Positions 17,398-24,368 of a stretch of 31,670 nt of DNA are shown here, piece by piece. Source of the DNA: a virus; the IMG/VR virus record IMGVR_UViG_3300027797_000087, positions 1-31,670 of that record. One strand, 5' to 3'. Each line of letters starts with the position of its first letter. Within the stretch, counting starts at the first letter, position 1. Position numbers and translations under genes: made by a program. The notes beneath the pieces were generated by a model. That model worked only from the letters and a program-made list of their open reading frames with translations, searched no databases and was not told the origin of the DNA.

Positions 17398-18013
17398 CAC
17401 AAGCAACAGCAACTTCCTGATGCTCTTTCTGAGTACCGTTAGCACTACGTAGTTCAATAAAGTGTACCCAACTACGTAGTGTACCATTCATGTAAATTCT
17501 ACTTTCTGTAAGACCTTCTGGCAACACAGCACGAGCCTGTTCTTTTGCTATGCCGTTAGCAATAGCCCACTCGTACTCACGTTTAGCGGCATAGATAACT
17601 CGTTGTTGAGCCCTGAACCATTCGTTTTGTAGCAATTGATCTTCAACTGAGACGCTGTTCTGTCTGTTCTTGGGGTCTTGAAGTCTAGCTTCTCTTGTAA
17701 CAAAATTGAGATCTTTCGTTGGGTCAGCATAGCGTTGAGAGAACTCTTGGAAACTGAAACTTCTATGCCGCAAGATTTGTCTAGCAATGTCCCTAGTGGT
17801 TGTGATTTCAATACAGGCGGAGACCATTTCAAGTGGGCTCCAGTGCTGGTGTTTGACCAAGTATCGTATGAGCTTGTCAGATGTCTCGGTGTTAAGTTGG
17901 TTGCTTGGGTTGGACACACGGGCGCAATACGCAATGAGTTCCTGCGCATCTGCGATGCCCATATCTGCAAATTCTTTAGTGGGTTGGCTGTAACTGAGTA
18001 GTCGAACATGCAT
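17351..18013 (-). CDS. thyX: Flavin-dependent thymidylate synthase ThyX
   Basis: A 220-residue protein, normal length for ThyX. It makes dTMP from dUMP with FAD, NADPH and methylene-tetrahydrofolate. Residues 82-95 (RHRSFSFQEFSQRY) contain the ThyX signature RHRx7S. A Gln stands where many ThyX proteins have Asn in the extended motif. Other family features are KHQHWSPLEM (54-63), TTTRDIARQILRH just before the signature, and the C-terminal LPEGLTESRIYMNGTLRSWVHFIELR with a following TQKEHQEVA. It supplies thymidylate for phage DNA synthesis in an AT-rich genome. The ATG at 18013 follows the upstream gene closely (3 nt). Its 3' end overlaps the last glycosyltransferase gene by 47 bp in convergent orientation. 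Confidence 0.95.
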   Translation of the reverse strand: MHVRLLSYSQPTKEFADMGIADAQELIAYCARVSNPSNQLNTETSDKLIRYLVKHQHWSPLEMVSACIEITTTRDIARQILRHRSFSFQEFSQRYADPTKDLNFVTREARLQDPKNRQNSVSVEDQLLQNEWFRAQQRVIYAAKREYEWAIANGIAKEQARAVLPEGLTESRIYMNGTLRSWVHFIELRSANGTQKEHQEVAVACAKVIAEIFPLAASLL

Positions 18014-18016
18014 TAT

Positions 18017-18337
18017 TTATAACTTCTTTTTTTTAAGGAATTTTTGAGTACTTGCTTCTATGTCTTTTCTTACTTTTTCAGTGTCTAATTTAAAATCTAT
18101 ATTGTCAATTTTTTCTTCGTAAGTTCTAAAAATTTCAGCAAGGCTTTTTTCAAAGGCAGTCCAACCTTCACGTTTAGTTTTGGCTGTTATACGTATTTCC
18201 CAAATTTTGCCATCTTTAAAACTAACCAGTACGGTATGAAGATACCTCAAGGGTAACACATTTAATTGTACTTCACCAAATACTTCTGGCCAGTGTGCTA
18301 TGACATCCTTGGGAAGAATTCTTCCCTGGTTTGTCAC
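18017..18337 (-). CDS. Conserved phage protein of unknown function (106 aa)
   Basis: A GTG start is supported by the TAGTG overlap with the upstream stop. The protein reads MTNQGRILPKDVIAHWPEVFGEVQLNVLPLRYLHTVLVSFKDGKIWEI, a signature I recall from a conserved small protein of T4-like aquatic phages without assigned function. The first 50 residues look like a beta-rich domain; the C-terminal 60 residues are charged and helical (WTAFEKSLAEIFRTYEEKIDN...) and end in a Lys-rich tail (FLKKKKL), which could bind nucleic acid. It is translationally coupled to the 198-aa gene before it and followed 3 nt later by thyX. Confidence 0.7.
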   Translation of the reverse strand: MTNQGRILPKDVIAHWPEVFGEVQLNVLPLRYLHTVLVSFKDGKIWEIRITAKTKREGWTAFEKSLAEIFRTYEEKIDNIDFKLDTEKVRKDIEASTQKFLKKKKL

Positions 18338-18933
18338 TATACTTTCTTTTTGGTCGGAACCAACTCCTCGGCTTTGCGGCGCATTTCAGCGGCTTGCTTG
18401 GCCATTTTATCAGCTTGACTACGATAGAATCGTGCTTCAGTTTCGGGACTATCAAACGTAGTGGGTTCATCAGTTTGAGTTGGTTCTGCAACTTTAATAA
18501 CGGTTTCAGCTTTCTTAGATACTTTAACCTTATCTTCTAAAGATTCTTTTAGAGAAAGATCGTCAACTGACACTCCGCGTTGTTCTGCAATAACTTGATT
18601 TAACTCCGATAGTAACAAACTATACCCAGTGGTAGGAGTCATCTCAATAGCGCCTGTTGATACTTTGATTAACCGTCCAGTTGCATGTAGTGCTGGCAAC
18701 ATTCTACTACCGTCAGGAAATTGAGTTCGATCCATAGCTTCGGCAAACTCGTATGCTTCTTGACCAGAATTACTTTCTACCAAATTAATCAATGCATCGT
18801 GATATATATCCGGTAAATTTTCTGTTGGAACAATCAAGCAATAATGTGCTTCACCAGGCAGTGTTCTATATGCTATCAAACATTTTTTGTTTGTAGCTTT
18901 GACACGACCCACGTGTTTGAGTTCTTGGGCCAT
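18337..18933 (-). CDS. Conserved phage protein of unknown function (198 aa)
   Basis: The protein begins MAQELKHVGRVKATNKKCLIAYRTLPGEAHYCLIVPTENLPDIYHDALINLVESNSGQEAYEFAEAMDR, which I recognise as a conserved T4-like phage protein without known activity. Residues 1-135 form the conserved domain. From about 136 to the end it is Lys/Glu-rich and low in complexity (KVKVSKKAETVIKV, then a coiled-coil-like SQADKMAKQAAEMRRKAEEL and a basic KKKV tail). AGGAG lies about 7 nt before the ATG. It begins 1 nt after the upstream stop and overlaps the next gene by one base, so these small genes form one translational unit. No enzyme motif is visible. Confidence 0.72.
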   Translation of the reverse strand: MAQELKHVGRVKATNKKCLIAYRTLPGEAHYCLIVPTENLPDIYHDALINLVESNSGQEAYEFAEAMDRTQFPDGSRMLPALHATGRLIKVSTGAIEMTPTTGYSLLLSELNQVIAEQRGVSVDDLSLKESLEDKVKVSKKAETVIKVAEPTQTDEPTTFDSPETEARFYRSQADKMAKQAAEMRRKAEELVPTKKKV

Positions 18934-18934
18934 A

Positions 18935-19183
18935 TTATGCTCCTGTAGCTGGTGCGGCTGGCGTAGCTGGTGCTGGATTTGCGGCCTGTTGAGCTGCCAC
19001 CGATTCTAAGAATGTAGTCAATTTAGTATACGTTTGTCCAACGGCTACCATTTCGTTTGGTTTAAATGCACCACGTGAACTAGCAATATCAATGATAACT
19101 TTCATTGCATTAAGATCGTTAATTGTAAGTTCGTTTGAAGGTGCTTGTTCGCCTGCGGCGGGTTGTTGTACGGATTCAGTCAT
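18935..19183 (-). CDS. Small conserved phage protein (82 aa), Ala/Pro-rich tail
   Basis: The core LTINDLNAMKVIIDIASSRGAFKPNEMVAVGQTYTKLTTFLESV (residues 19-62) is a conserved helical domain that I associate with small proteins of T4-like aquatic phages; no function is known. The last 20 residues are an Ala-Pro-Thr-rich flexible tail and the first 18 are also disordered in appearance. AAGGAG is placed about 7 nt before the ATG in a 30-nt gap. The helical core between flexible ends would suit a small adaptor or binding protein; this is inference. Confidence 0.7.
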   Translation of the reverse strand: MTESVQQPAAGEQAPSNELTINDLNAMKVIIDIASSRGAFKPNEMVAVGQTYTKLTTFLESVAAQQAANPAPATPAAPATGA

Positions 19184-19213
19184 GAATATCTCCTTGTGTA
19201 AGTACGTAATTAG

Positions 19214-19501
19214 TTATCTTGTTTGTAAATGCGGACAGGCAATTGTGAAAAAACTTAATTCTTTCTCACTTTCAAAGCCTATTTTAGTAGTATAAACAAT
19301 GGTGTTAGTGTTGTCCAAAGTAATACCCTGTCCTACATAATACCTATTATTTAAATTCTTTCTGATCCAAGAGTCGATAGATTTGACTAAATTTGGATTA
19401 TATTTTTCTATAGCCATATACCTAAAATGCGGGCAAGCAAACTCAACCCTTCGTAAGTCAAAATAATTTAAAGGATTGGGTTTGCCGTTTTTAAGACTCA
19501 T
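19214..19501 (-). CDS. Phage protein of unknown function (95 aa), Cys-Pro-His motifs
   Basis: A 95-residue protein with two similar short motifs: FACPHFRYM near residues 21-29 and IACPHLQTR at the C-terminus (87-95). The repeated A-C-P-H suggests paired metal ligands or a symmetric structure, but this is only suggestive. The middle part (IRKNLNNRYYVGQGITLDNTNTIVYTTKIGFESEKELSFFTI) looks alpha-beta. Start ATG overlaps the stop of the VWA gene (ATGA), so it is translated with that gene and may serve the same process. No recognised family. Confidence 0.62.
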   Translation of the reverse strand: MSLKNGKPNPLNYFDLRRVEFACPHFRYMAIEKYNPNLVKSIDSWIRKNLNNRYYVGQGITLDNTNTIVYTTKIGFESEKELSFFTIACPHLQTR

Positions 19502-20682
19502 GCTTCTTCAGTTACTTGTTCGTAGTATGCGTATTCGCCCCAAGGTGGAACAATGCTGTTGTTACCGTGAATAATGAATACTGTTTCACAGTAGTTTTCA
19601 TCACCCCAAGAACCATACGGATATCCGTCAGTGAACATGATAAACTTTTTAGGGTTAATATCGTGTTCTTTCATGTATTCCCAATTGCAATCAAACTCAG
19701 TTCCGCCACCACCCATGGGCTTGTAGTCGTCAAATTCATCCATGGAATAACCGTCATAATCAGCTTCGTTGTACACTCGAGTATCAAAGCACCACACTTT
19801 AATTTTAAAGTCTTTGTATTCTTGCATAATGCCTTTGATCTCGGTTAAGAAATCTTTTGCTTGTTCGTCACCAATTGATCCAGACATGTCAATGCCCACA
19901 CAAACATCAATTGTTTCTTGAAATTGTGTACCAGGCAAGATTGCGTTCATATGCCAACCCTTGCGGTTGGGACGCATAAACGAATAATCATTTTTGATGA
20001 TACTTTGGATTTGCTGACGAATAATTTCACGCCAGTTCATTTTAGGTTCAGTGAGTTCTTTAATCATGCGTTGCACATTAGCCGGAGTATTTCCCGCACC
20101 CGCTGCCTGCGCCGCCTGAATTGTTGCTTCGCGAATTTCATCACGAATTTGTTTTAATTCTTCTTTGGTGTATGTGGGCTTTCCGTCCTTGCCGTTTTCG
20201 CCCCAGTCAATGTGGTCGTCAAGTAATTGACCTAAAGCGTCTAACTCTTGCTCGTCCATTTCGTCAAAGATTTTGTCGTAGACTTCTTCTGCACCCATAC
20301 CATAGTATTTTGGATCATGGAAGATTTTAATACCTTCGATATCGTGTTCACCGATACGATCACGTACCAATTGTCCATTTACACAATAGTCAGCGGCAAT
20401 GTTAAAGATCTTAGCATTACGGCCTTCACGACGGCCCATGTGATCAAATACATTGTGCAAAATTTCGTGGGCAATAACAAACTCGACTTGTTTAACTGAG
20501 AGCGGAGTAAAAAATTCACGATTGAAATAAATGGTTCTACCGTCTGTTGCGGCTGTACCCATCCATTCACTTCCTTCTTCAATTTTTAGGCGTGTAGCCA
20601 TGTTACCAAAGAAAGGGTGACGCAATAACAAACCAACTCGTGCTATAATAATTTTATCTATGATCGGATCTACATGCGACAT
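19498..20682 (-). CDS. VWA-like protein with HExxH metallopeptidase-like domain (DUF2201 type), MoxR partner
   Basis: 394 residues in two domains. The N-terminal domain has AHEILHNVFDHMGRR with HEILH at residues 72-76, the zinc-peptidase HExxH pattern, and a nearby NIAADYCVNGQLV helix (94-106). A Glu/Gln-rich helical linker follows (140-215). The C-terminal VWA domain has the metal-ion-dependent adhesion site DMSGS (265-269), Thr328 in MGGGGTEF and Asp352 in TDGYP, so all MIDAS elements are present. This architecture matches the DUF2201 family, usually encoded beside MoxR ATPases, as here. It probably binds a substrate complex that the ATPase remodels; proteolysis is possible but unproven. 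AAGGAG precedes the ATG, and the gene has its own promoter with a hairpin in the spacer. Confidence 0.87.
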   Translation of the reverse strand: MSHVDPIIDKIIIARVGLLLRHPFFGNMATRLKIEEGSEWMGTAATDGRTIYFNREFFTPLSVKQVEFVIAHEILHNVFDHMGRREGRNAKIFNIAADYCVNGQLVRDRIGEHDIEGIKIFHDPKYYGMGAEEVYDKIFDEMDEQELDALGQLLDDHIDWGENGKDGKPTYTKEELKQIRDEIREATIQAAQAAGAGNTPANVQRMIKELTEPKMNWREIIRQQIQSIIKNDYSFMRPNRKGWHMNAILPGTQFQETIDVCVGIDMSGSIGDEQAKDFLTEIKGIMQEYKDFKIKVWCFDTRVYNEADYDGYSMDEFDDYKPMGGGGTEFDCNWEYMKEHDINPKKFIMFTDGYPYGSWGDENYCETVFIIHGNNSIVPPWGEYAYYEQVTEEA

Positions 20683-20711
20683 AATTGCTCCTTAACTGTT
20701 ACTATGTATAT

Positions 20712-20740
20712 AGTATAACACCTCCCGAAGGAGGTGTCAA
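20712..20740 (-). promoter_or_regulatory. Sigma70-type promoter before the VWA gene
   Basis: On the minus strand TTGACA (20740-20735), a 17-bp spacer and TATACT (20717-20712) match the sigma70 consensus at 11 of 12 positions. It lies in the 74-nt gap after the MoxR gene and points at the VWA gene, whose ATG is 30 nt from the -10 box. The spacer is almost entirely a palindrome, described separately. Confidence 0.75.
20718..20737 (-). terminator. CUUCGG-loop hairpin inside the promoter spacer
   Basis: Read on the minus strand, ACACCTCC-TTCG-GGAGGTGT forms a perfect 8-bp stem closed by C(UUCG)G, one of the most stable RNA tetraloops. It lies 19 nt after the stop codon of the MoxR gene, so it would sit at the 3' end of that mRNA. 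No clean U-tract follows (TTATACT), so it may be a weak terminator, an mRNA-end stabiliser, or a DNA operator. CUUCGG hairpins are known in T4 intergenic mRNA regions. Confidence 0.6.
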
Positions 20741-20756
20741 ATGGTGCTAAACCAAA

Positions 20757-21857
20757 TTATTTGCGACCTTGTTTTTCGGTTGCCGCAGAAATATACTTAC
20801 CAAATTTAGCGTGGAACGCATCAAAGCATTTGATTTCGTCCGGATCTAACGGCAGTTTGTAAGTGCTCAATGCCAACTTGGTACCCATAATAACCAATTC
20901 TGTTTCAAAGTTATTCATCATAAATTCAAAAAAGTTGTTGGTCTGGTCATTCCAATTCTTAGCATTCTTGTCGCAAGCATCTTTCAATTCGTAGCACAAA
21001 GACACAGTCAAAGAATACATTGCTGAAATTTCTTTTGAGTCCATCTTCTTAACTTTGCCGCTCAAAATGTCTGTAGGGTTAGGCATTTTACTAGAGTGTT
21101 TGCGGTGAGCCATAAACTTAATAGCCAAACCCTCTCCAACAGAACCCGATACCAAGTCAGTCAATGTGTCAGAATCGCAGTCATCGTCGTGCAATAACTC
21201 GCTAACAAACGACCAGCTACGAGGAGTAGCAAACGCACGTGAACTAGACTTAGGATCAAAATCGTACAAGTCCTTTTTAGAGAAGCTCAAAAAGCCAACC
21301 ACGTCCTTGTGAATCTTGTTTTCAGCGGCCCACTCAAAATAGTCTTCCCATTCGACAGTCATTTCCAAGTGAACAAAACGGTTAGCCAGGGGAGCAGGCA
21401 TACGATAAGTAACACCCTTGTCAGTTTCACGGTTACCAGCGGCAACCATTACCACGTTATCGGGCAATTCATAAGTGCCAACTTTACGGTTAAGCACCAA
21501 CTGATAAGCCGCGGCCTGAACGCTGGGAGCGGCACTATTCATTTCATCCATAAACAGGATAATTTGTTTATAATTTTTAGCAAATTCTTTGCTGGGCAAT
21601 TCACCAGGAGGTGCCCATACCATTGTGTTAGAATTTGAATCAAAGTATGGAATACCTTTGATATCGGTAGGTTCCCACAAACTCAAACGAACGTCGATGA
21701 CGTGAGCTTCAAGTTCAAACCCCAATTGTTTAATAATATCCGACTTACCAATTCCGGGAGGACCCCACAGGAAAATTGGACGTTTATTTTTAAACGCTTT
21801 GCGGAGGGATTTTTTAGCACCTTTTGGGCCCACAGTGCGAGAAGTAATTTCTGCCAT
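20757..21857 (-). CDS. MoxR-type AAA+ ATPase
   Basis: A 366-residue AAA+ ATPase. Walker A is GPPGIGKS at 32-39, Walker B is LFMDEMNSA at 101-109, sensor 1 is VAAGNRE at 138-144, and LANRF at 157-161 carries the arginine-finger-type residue. The DVRLSLWEPTDIKGIPY segment (55-71) and the PAPLANRF order fit MoxR-type ATPases, which remodel partner proteins and often help metal or cofactor insertion together with a VWA-domain protein. The very next gene encodes that VWA protein. The C-terminal 150 residues are a helical lid. AGGAAC precedes the ATG. The gene has its own near-perfect sigma70-type promoter and ends in the CUUCGG hairpin. Confidence 0.9.
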   Translation of the reverse strand: MAEITSRTVGPKGAKKSLRKAFKNKRPIFLWGPPGIGKSDIIKQLGFELEAHVIDVRLSLWEPTDIKGIPYFDSNSNTMVWAPPGELPSKEFAKNYKQIILFMDEMNSAAPSVQAAAYQLVLNRKVGTYELPDNVVMVAAGNRETDKGVTYRMPAPLANRFVHLEMTVEWEDYFEWAAENKIHKDVVGFLSFSKKDLYDFDPKSSSRAFATPRSWSFVSELLHDDDCDSDTLTDLVSGSVGEGLAIKFMAHRKHSSKMPNPTDILSGKVKKMDSKEISAMYSLTVSLCYELKDACDKNAKNWNDQTNNFFEFMMNNFETELVIMGTKLALSTYKLPLDPDEIKCFDAFHAKFGKYISAATEKQGRK

Positions 21858-21909
21858 TTTCGTTCCTATCGTAGTAAAAAAATTGTTGTTTAACGCTGTC
21901 TATGTATGT

Positions 21910-21938
21910 ATTATACGGGAGAAGCAGTGAAGTGTCAA
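21910..21938 (-). promoter_or_regulatory. Consensus sigma70-type promoter before the MoxR gene
   Basis: On the minus strand TTGACA (21938-21933), a 17-bp spacer and TATAAT (21915-21910) match both boxes perfectly. The ATG is about 52 nt downstream of the -10 box. It stands in the 98-nt gap between the 133-aa gene and the MoxR gene, one of the largest gaps in this block. It would be read by host RNA polymerase early after infection. Confidence 0.85.
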
Positions 21939-21955
21939 CGTCTTTTTAAACTATT

Positions 21956-22357
21956 TTAGTCCAGTTTTGCCAAATCTTTATCGCGTTCGTTCATGGCCTT
22001 TAGTAGCCCAAATTTACGAATGTCGTCCGAAAACAACATTAGCTCAAAACCTTTGCGCTCGGAAAATACAGTAATGCTCATATTGGTAAGATAATATGGA
22101 CAATCCACATACCTTTCCAAAAATATAATTGTTTGTGGACTAAGTTCAATGGGCTCGGTGAATGGAACTTCGTACTCTTTCAAGTCCAATTCTTTAACCA
22201 AAAAATCATATCCGTCGTCGCTCAGTCGAAAATTAGTTTGTTTACCAGCACGAGTACTTTGCCACCATTTTCGGCTAAACAATTTTACATTGGTTTCGTC
22301 TATGCTTTTGCCCCACTGCTGTAAAAATATTTTGGTTAGAGCATCTCTTGTGATCAT
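21956..22357 (-). CDS. Conserved phage protein of unknown function (133 aa)
   Basis: The protein reads MITRDALTKIFLQQWGKSIDETNVKLFSRKWWQSTRAGKQTNFRLSDDGYDFLVKE, then IELSPQTIIFLERYVDCPYYLTNMSITVFSERKGFELMLFSDDIRKFG. I recognise it as a conserved small protein of T4-like aquatic phages, without known function. The first half could be a winged-helix-like part (LRLSDDGYDFLVKEL is typical of 'D-G-Y/L-F' wings), which would make it a nucleic-acid-binding protein; this is weak inference. It starts in an ATGA overlap with the previous gene and is the last gene before the MoxR promoter. Confidence 0.72.
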   Translation of the reverse strand: MITRDALTKIFLQQWGKSIDETNVKLFSRKWWQSTRAGKQTNFRLSDDGYDFLVKELDLKEYEVPFTEPIELSPQTIIFLERYVDCPYYLTNMSITVFSERKGFELMLFSDDIRKFGLLKAMNERDKDLAKLD

Positions 22358-22638
22358 TTTATTATTGTGCCTTGCGTTAATTTGACCACTTGGAAGTCTG
22401 TAGTTCCAAATGTTAAATTAAGTTTTTTAGCAAGATTAATGGCATGCCCTGGATTTGAAAAACTTGTTTTCTTATATTTTGGTCCAGGATAGCTGGTAAG
22501 GCTATTGAAGCTTTTTAGATTGAATGGTTCGTTTTTATAGAAAACAGCCCAAATGGCTTCCGCTTCCAAGATCTGCTCAGATTTATAAGTTTTTTTGTTA
22601 GTGTATTCTAACAATACTTGTGGTTTAGGCCTTGACAT
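22354..22638 (-). CDS. Conserved phage protein of unknown function (94 aa)
   Basis: The ATG at 22638 (MSRPKPQVLLEYTNKKTYKSEQILEAEAIWAVFYKNEPFNLKSF) is preferred: an in-frame ATG 24 nt upstream touches a late-promoter-like motif and has no room for a ribosome binding site. The family consensus I remember also begins at MSRPKP. The middle is a conserved AIWAVFY-x(3)-PFNLKSFNSL-x-SYPGPKYKKTSFSNPGHA block followed by LAKKLN. No enzyme motif is visible. It overlaps the next gene by ATGA. Confidence 0.72.
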   Translation of the reverse strand: MSRPKPQVLLEYTNKKTYKSEQILEAEAIWAVFYKNEPFNLKSFNSLTSYPGPKYKKTSFSNPGHAINLAKKLNLTFGTTDFQVVKLTQGTIIK

Positions 22639-22663
22639 ATATGCATATCCAAATGTACGCATA

Positions 22664-22671
22664 TATTTATC
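22664..22671 (-). promoter_or_regulatory. Candidate T4-type late promoter (GATAAATA)
   Basis: On the minus strand GATAAATA ends 25 nt before the preferred ATG at 22638, and lies in the short gap after the 81-aa gene. It resembles the motif found before three structural genes on the plus strand. With the upstream ATG at 22662 it would abut the start codon, which supports the downstream start. Confidence 0.4.
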
Positions 22672-22673
22672 TA

Positions 22674-22919
22674 TTATTTGTTAGAAAAGCCGCCACCGTC
22701 CATGGAAACAGAAATAGGTTCTTCGGTTACACCGCGTTTTAATGCGTTGTACATTGTTTCGTAATCTTGATGCAGTTGATCCATTAATTCAATAAGGGCT
22801 AGATTCATTAGCCTAGCCTGTTGAATTGGAATCTTAACCTCTTTGCTTTGAGATAATTCTGCAGACCTTACTATTTGGGCAAACTGAGTGATTGGGCTGA
22901 GATTAATCGGATTTTGCAT
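22674..22919 (-). CDS. Small conserved phage protein (81 aa)
   Basis: The protein MQNPINLSPITQFAQIVRSAELSQSKEVKIPIQQARLMNLALIELMDQLHQDYETMYNALKRG is all helical in appearance and ends in a short Gly-rich tail. I associate its NPINLSPITQFAQIVRSAE opening with a small conserved protein of T4-like aquatic phages of unknown function. AGGTA lies about 8 nt before the ATG. The start overlaps the upstream gene by 17 nt. Possibly a helical-bundle oligomer; nothing more can be said. Confidence 0.7.
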   Translation of the reverse strand: MQNPINLSPITQFAQIVRSAELSQSKEVKIPIQQARLMNLALIELMDQLHQDYETMYNALKRGVTEEPISVSMDGGGFSNK

Positions 22920-23382
22920 TAGACAGTACCTGTTTCATCTCAAACTCTGTTTTAAACGGACCTTTATATGGATTACGTTCCAGTGTGATCAATTTGGGAC
23001 AAAAGCTCTTAACCCATCCTTTATTGAATTGGATAGTGTAGTAACCTGCACAGTACAAACTTTTACTGGCGTTGCTTTTAGTAAACAGAGGTAATTTATT
23101 TCTAACATCATACATGCTGTTATAAGGATTTACACTAGTTGGAAATCCGTGGCAATCAGTTGAATCTGTACCAGTAACTTTAACCTTTTTATTAGTTAAA
23201 AAGAAATCTTTACCAAACTGCCTAGTGAGATCGTCTTTTTTATTAAACATGACCTCGCCGCTAGTACTGCTAAGAATAAATTTGTTATTTTCTTTTTTAT
23301 GCAGTGTAGCAATTTTAGAACCATCCTTTTCAACAATCCAAAATTTTCCATCTATTATTGGCTTTGCATATATCTCTGTCAT
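22903..23382 (-). CDS. Conserved phage protein of unknown function (159 aa)
   Basis: The 159-residue protein begins MTEIYAKPIIDGKFWIVEKDGSKIATLHKKENNKFILSS, and its second half has a strongly conserved block, CHGFPTSVNPYNSMYDVRNKLPLFTKSNASKSLYCAGYYTIQFNKGWVKSFCPKLITLERNPYKGPF. I recognise this as a T4-like aquatic phage protein, often found next to the RNase H-type nuclease, without known activity. The block holds Cys and His residues (CHG, YCAGYY, FCPKL), so metal binding is conceivable. Its ATG overlaps the stop of the nuclease gene by one base (TAATG-type). Confidence 0.74.
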   Translation of the reverse strand: MTEIYAKPIIDGKFWIVEKDGSKIATLHKKENNKFILSSTSGEVMFNKKDDLTRQFGKDFFLTNKKVKVTGTDSTDCHGFPTSVNPYNSMYDVRNKLPLFTKSNASKSLYCAGYYTIQFNKGWVKSFCPKLITLERNPYKGPFKTEFEMKQVLSNAKSD

Positions 23383-24368
23383 TATTCTTCCTTGTACTTG
23401 GCTTGGAACGGCTCAGCATACGTTTGTATGTTGTCTGCAATTTTCTTCATGTCCCACGTATTGCAGAATTTAAGCATACGTATACCCACTTGATCTACTG
23501 CTTTGGGCACTGCATTTGCTTGAATTGTTTCTTTAATTTTAACTCTAACTTCTTCTGGTTGTGCAGTCAAGTCGCACAGTTGCACATTGCGCTGATAATC
23601 TTCTAGTACGCGATGCTCGACACCGTTATGGTCGACCCACCGTTGCAACATGAGATTGTTCCAAGAATATCCGCGGCTTTTACGATCCGCAAACGCTTCA
23701 GTAAGACCCACTTTGTTTTTAGAACCTTTAGTACGCACACCGGGATATGCTGAAAACACATTGTCGCTGGTATCGCCACGCATACATTTCTCAAACAGCA
23801 TCCATTCTGGATCTTGTGCTGGCTTAGGTTCGCCGGTCTTTTTGTCTTTAACGGGTTTACCTTTGGCATCAAAGATGCCTTCGTGTGTGATGTGTAAATC
23901 GCCTACACCGTTATACTGACTAACAGTGGGGCTAACCAATTGTGCAAAATCACCGTCTGTGCTGATAATAACATGCTTTGCATCTGGATGACTTTGTATC
24001 CAACCTGCAATCAAATCGTCTGCTTCTAGATTGGGATGTTGCATCACAGTGCAATTAGTTTTTTCTGAAATGAAGTTTTTAAACTGATCAAATGCTTCCC
24101 AGAACAATTTATCTTCGTCTTGTTCGCGTTGCGTCATAGCGTCACGAGTTTCTTTACGATTGGCTTTGTAAGGTTTGTAAACATCTTTACGCCAGCTTCG
24201 ACCTTCGAGGCAGAACACCACATGAGTGCCACCAAAGTCTTGCCATGCTTTTTTAATTGAGTTGAAAGTAATGTGAAAAGCCATGCCTAATTTAATATCG
24301 GCACTGCCTTGCACCACATGTCTAGCACGAAAAAATGTGTTAGCTGTATCAACTATAATATGTGTCAT
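23382..24368 (-). CDS. 5'-3' exonuclease / RNase H-type nuclease (FEN family)
   Basis: A 328-residue nuclease of the flap-endonuclease superfamily, the type called RNase H in T4-like phages; it removes RNA primers from lagging-strand fragments. Metal-binding acidic residues are visible in order: Asp7 in IIVDTANTFFRARH; the basic arch region RSWRKDVYKPYKANRKETR (57-75); EADDLIAGW (115-123); STDGDFAQLV (136-145); and GDTSDNVFSAYPGVR (198-212), which starts the helix-hairpin-helix DNA-binding part. Length is similar to T4 Rnh (about 305 residues). The start overlaps the stop of the previous gene by ATGA. Confidence 0.88.
   Translation of the reverse strand: MTHIIVDTANTFFRARHVVQGSADIKLGMAFHITFNSIKKAWQDFGGTHVVFCLEGRSWRKDVYKPYKANRKETRDAMTQREQDEDKLFWEAFDQFKNFISEKTNCTVMQHPNLEADDLIAGWIQSHPDAKHVIISTDGDFAQLVSPTVSQYNGVGDLHITHEGIFDAKGKPVKDKKTGEPKPAQDPEWMLFEKCMRGDTSDNVFSAYPGVRTKGSKNKVGLTEAFADRKSRGYSWNNLMLQRWVDHNGVEHRVLEDYQRNVQLCDLTAQPEEVRVKIKETIQANAVPKAVDQVGIRMLKFCNTWDMKKIADNIQTYAEPFQAKYKEE

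Noticed and set aside
17398-17440. Possible bidirectional terminator at the convergent junction
   Set aside because: No inverted repeat longer than three or four base pairs with a T-run could be found.
17548-18009. 153-codon open frame on the same strand as thyX in another frame, and 107-codon frame on the opposite strand
   Set aside because: Both lie within thyX, whose product has clear family motifs; they look like shadows without own start signals.
18014-18021. TATAAATA on the minus strand directly before the thyX ATG
   Set aside because: It touches the start codon, so a transcript from it would lack a leader and ribosome binding site; it includes the stop codon of the upstream gene and is probably coincidental.
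23603-23919. Two 89-codon open frames over the nuclease gene
   Set aside because: They overlap the conserved active-site region of the 5' nuclease in other frames and read as low-quality translation.
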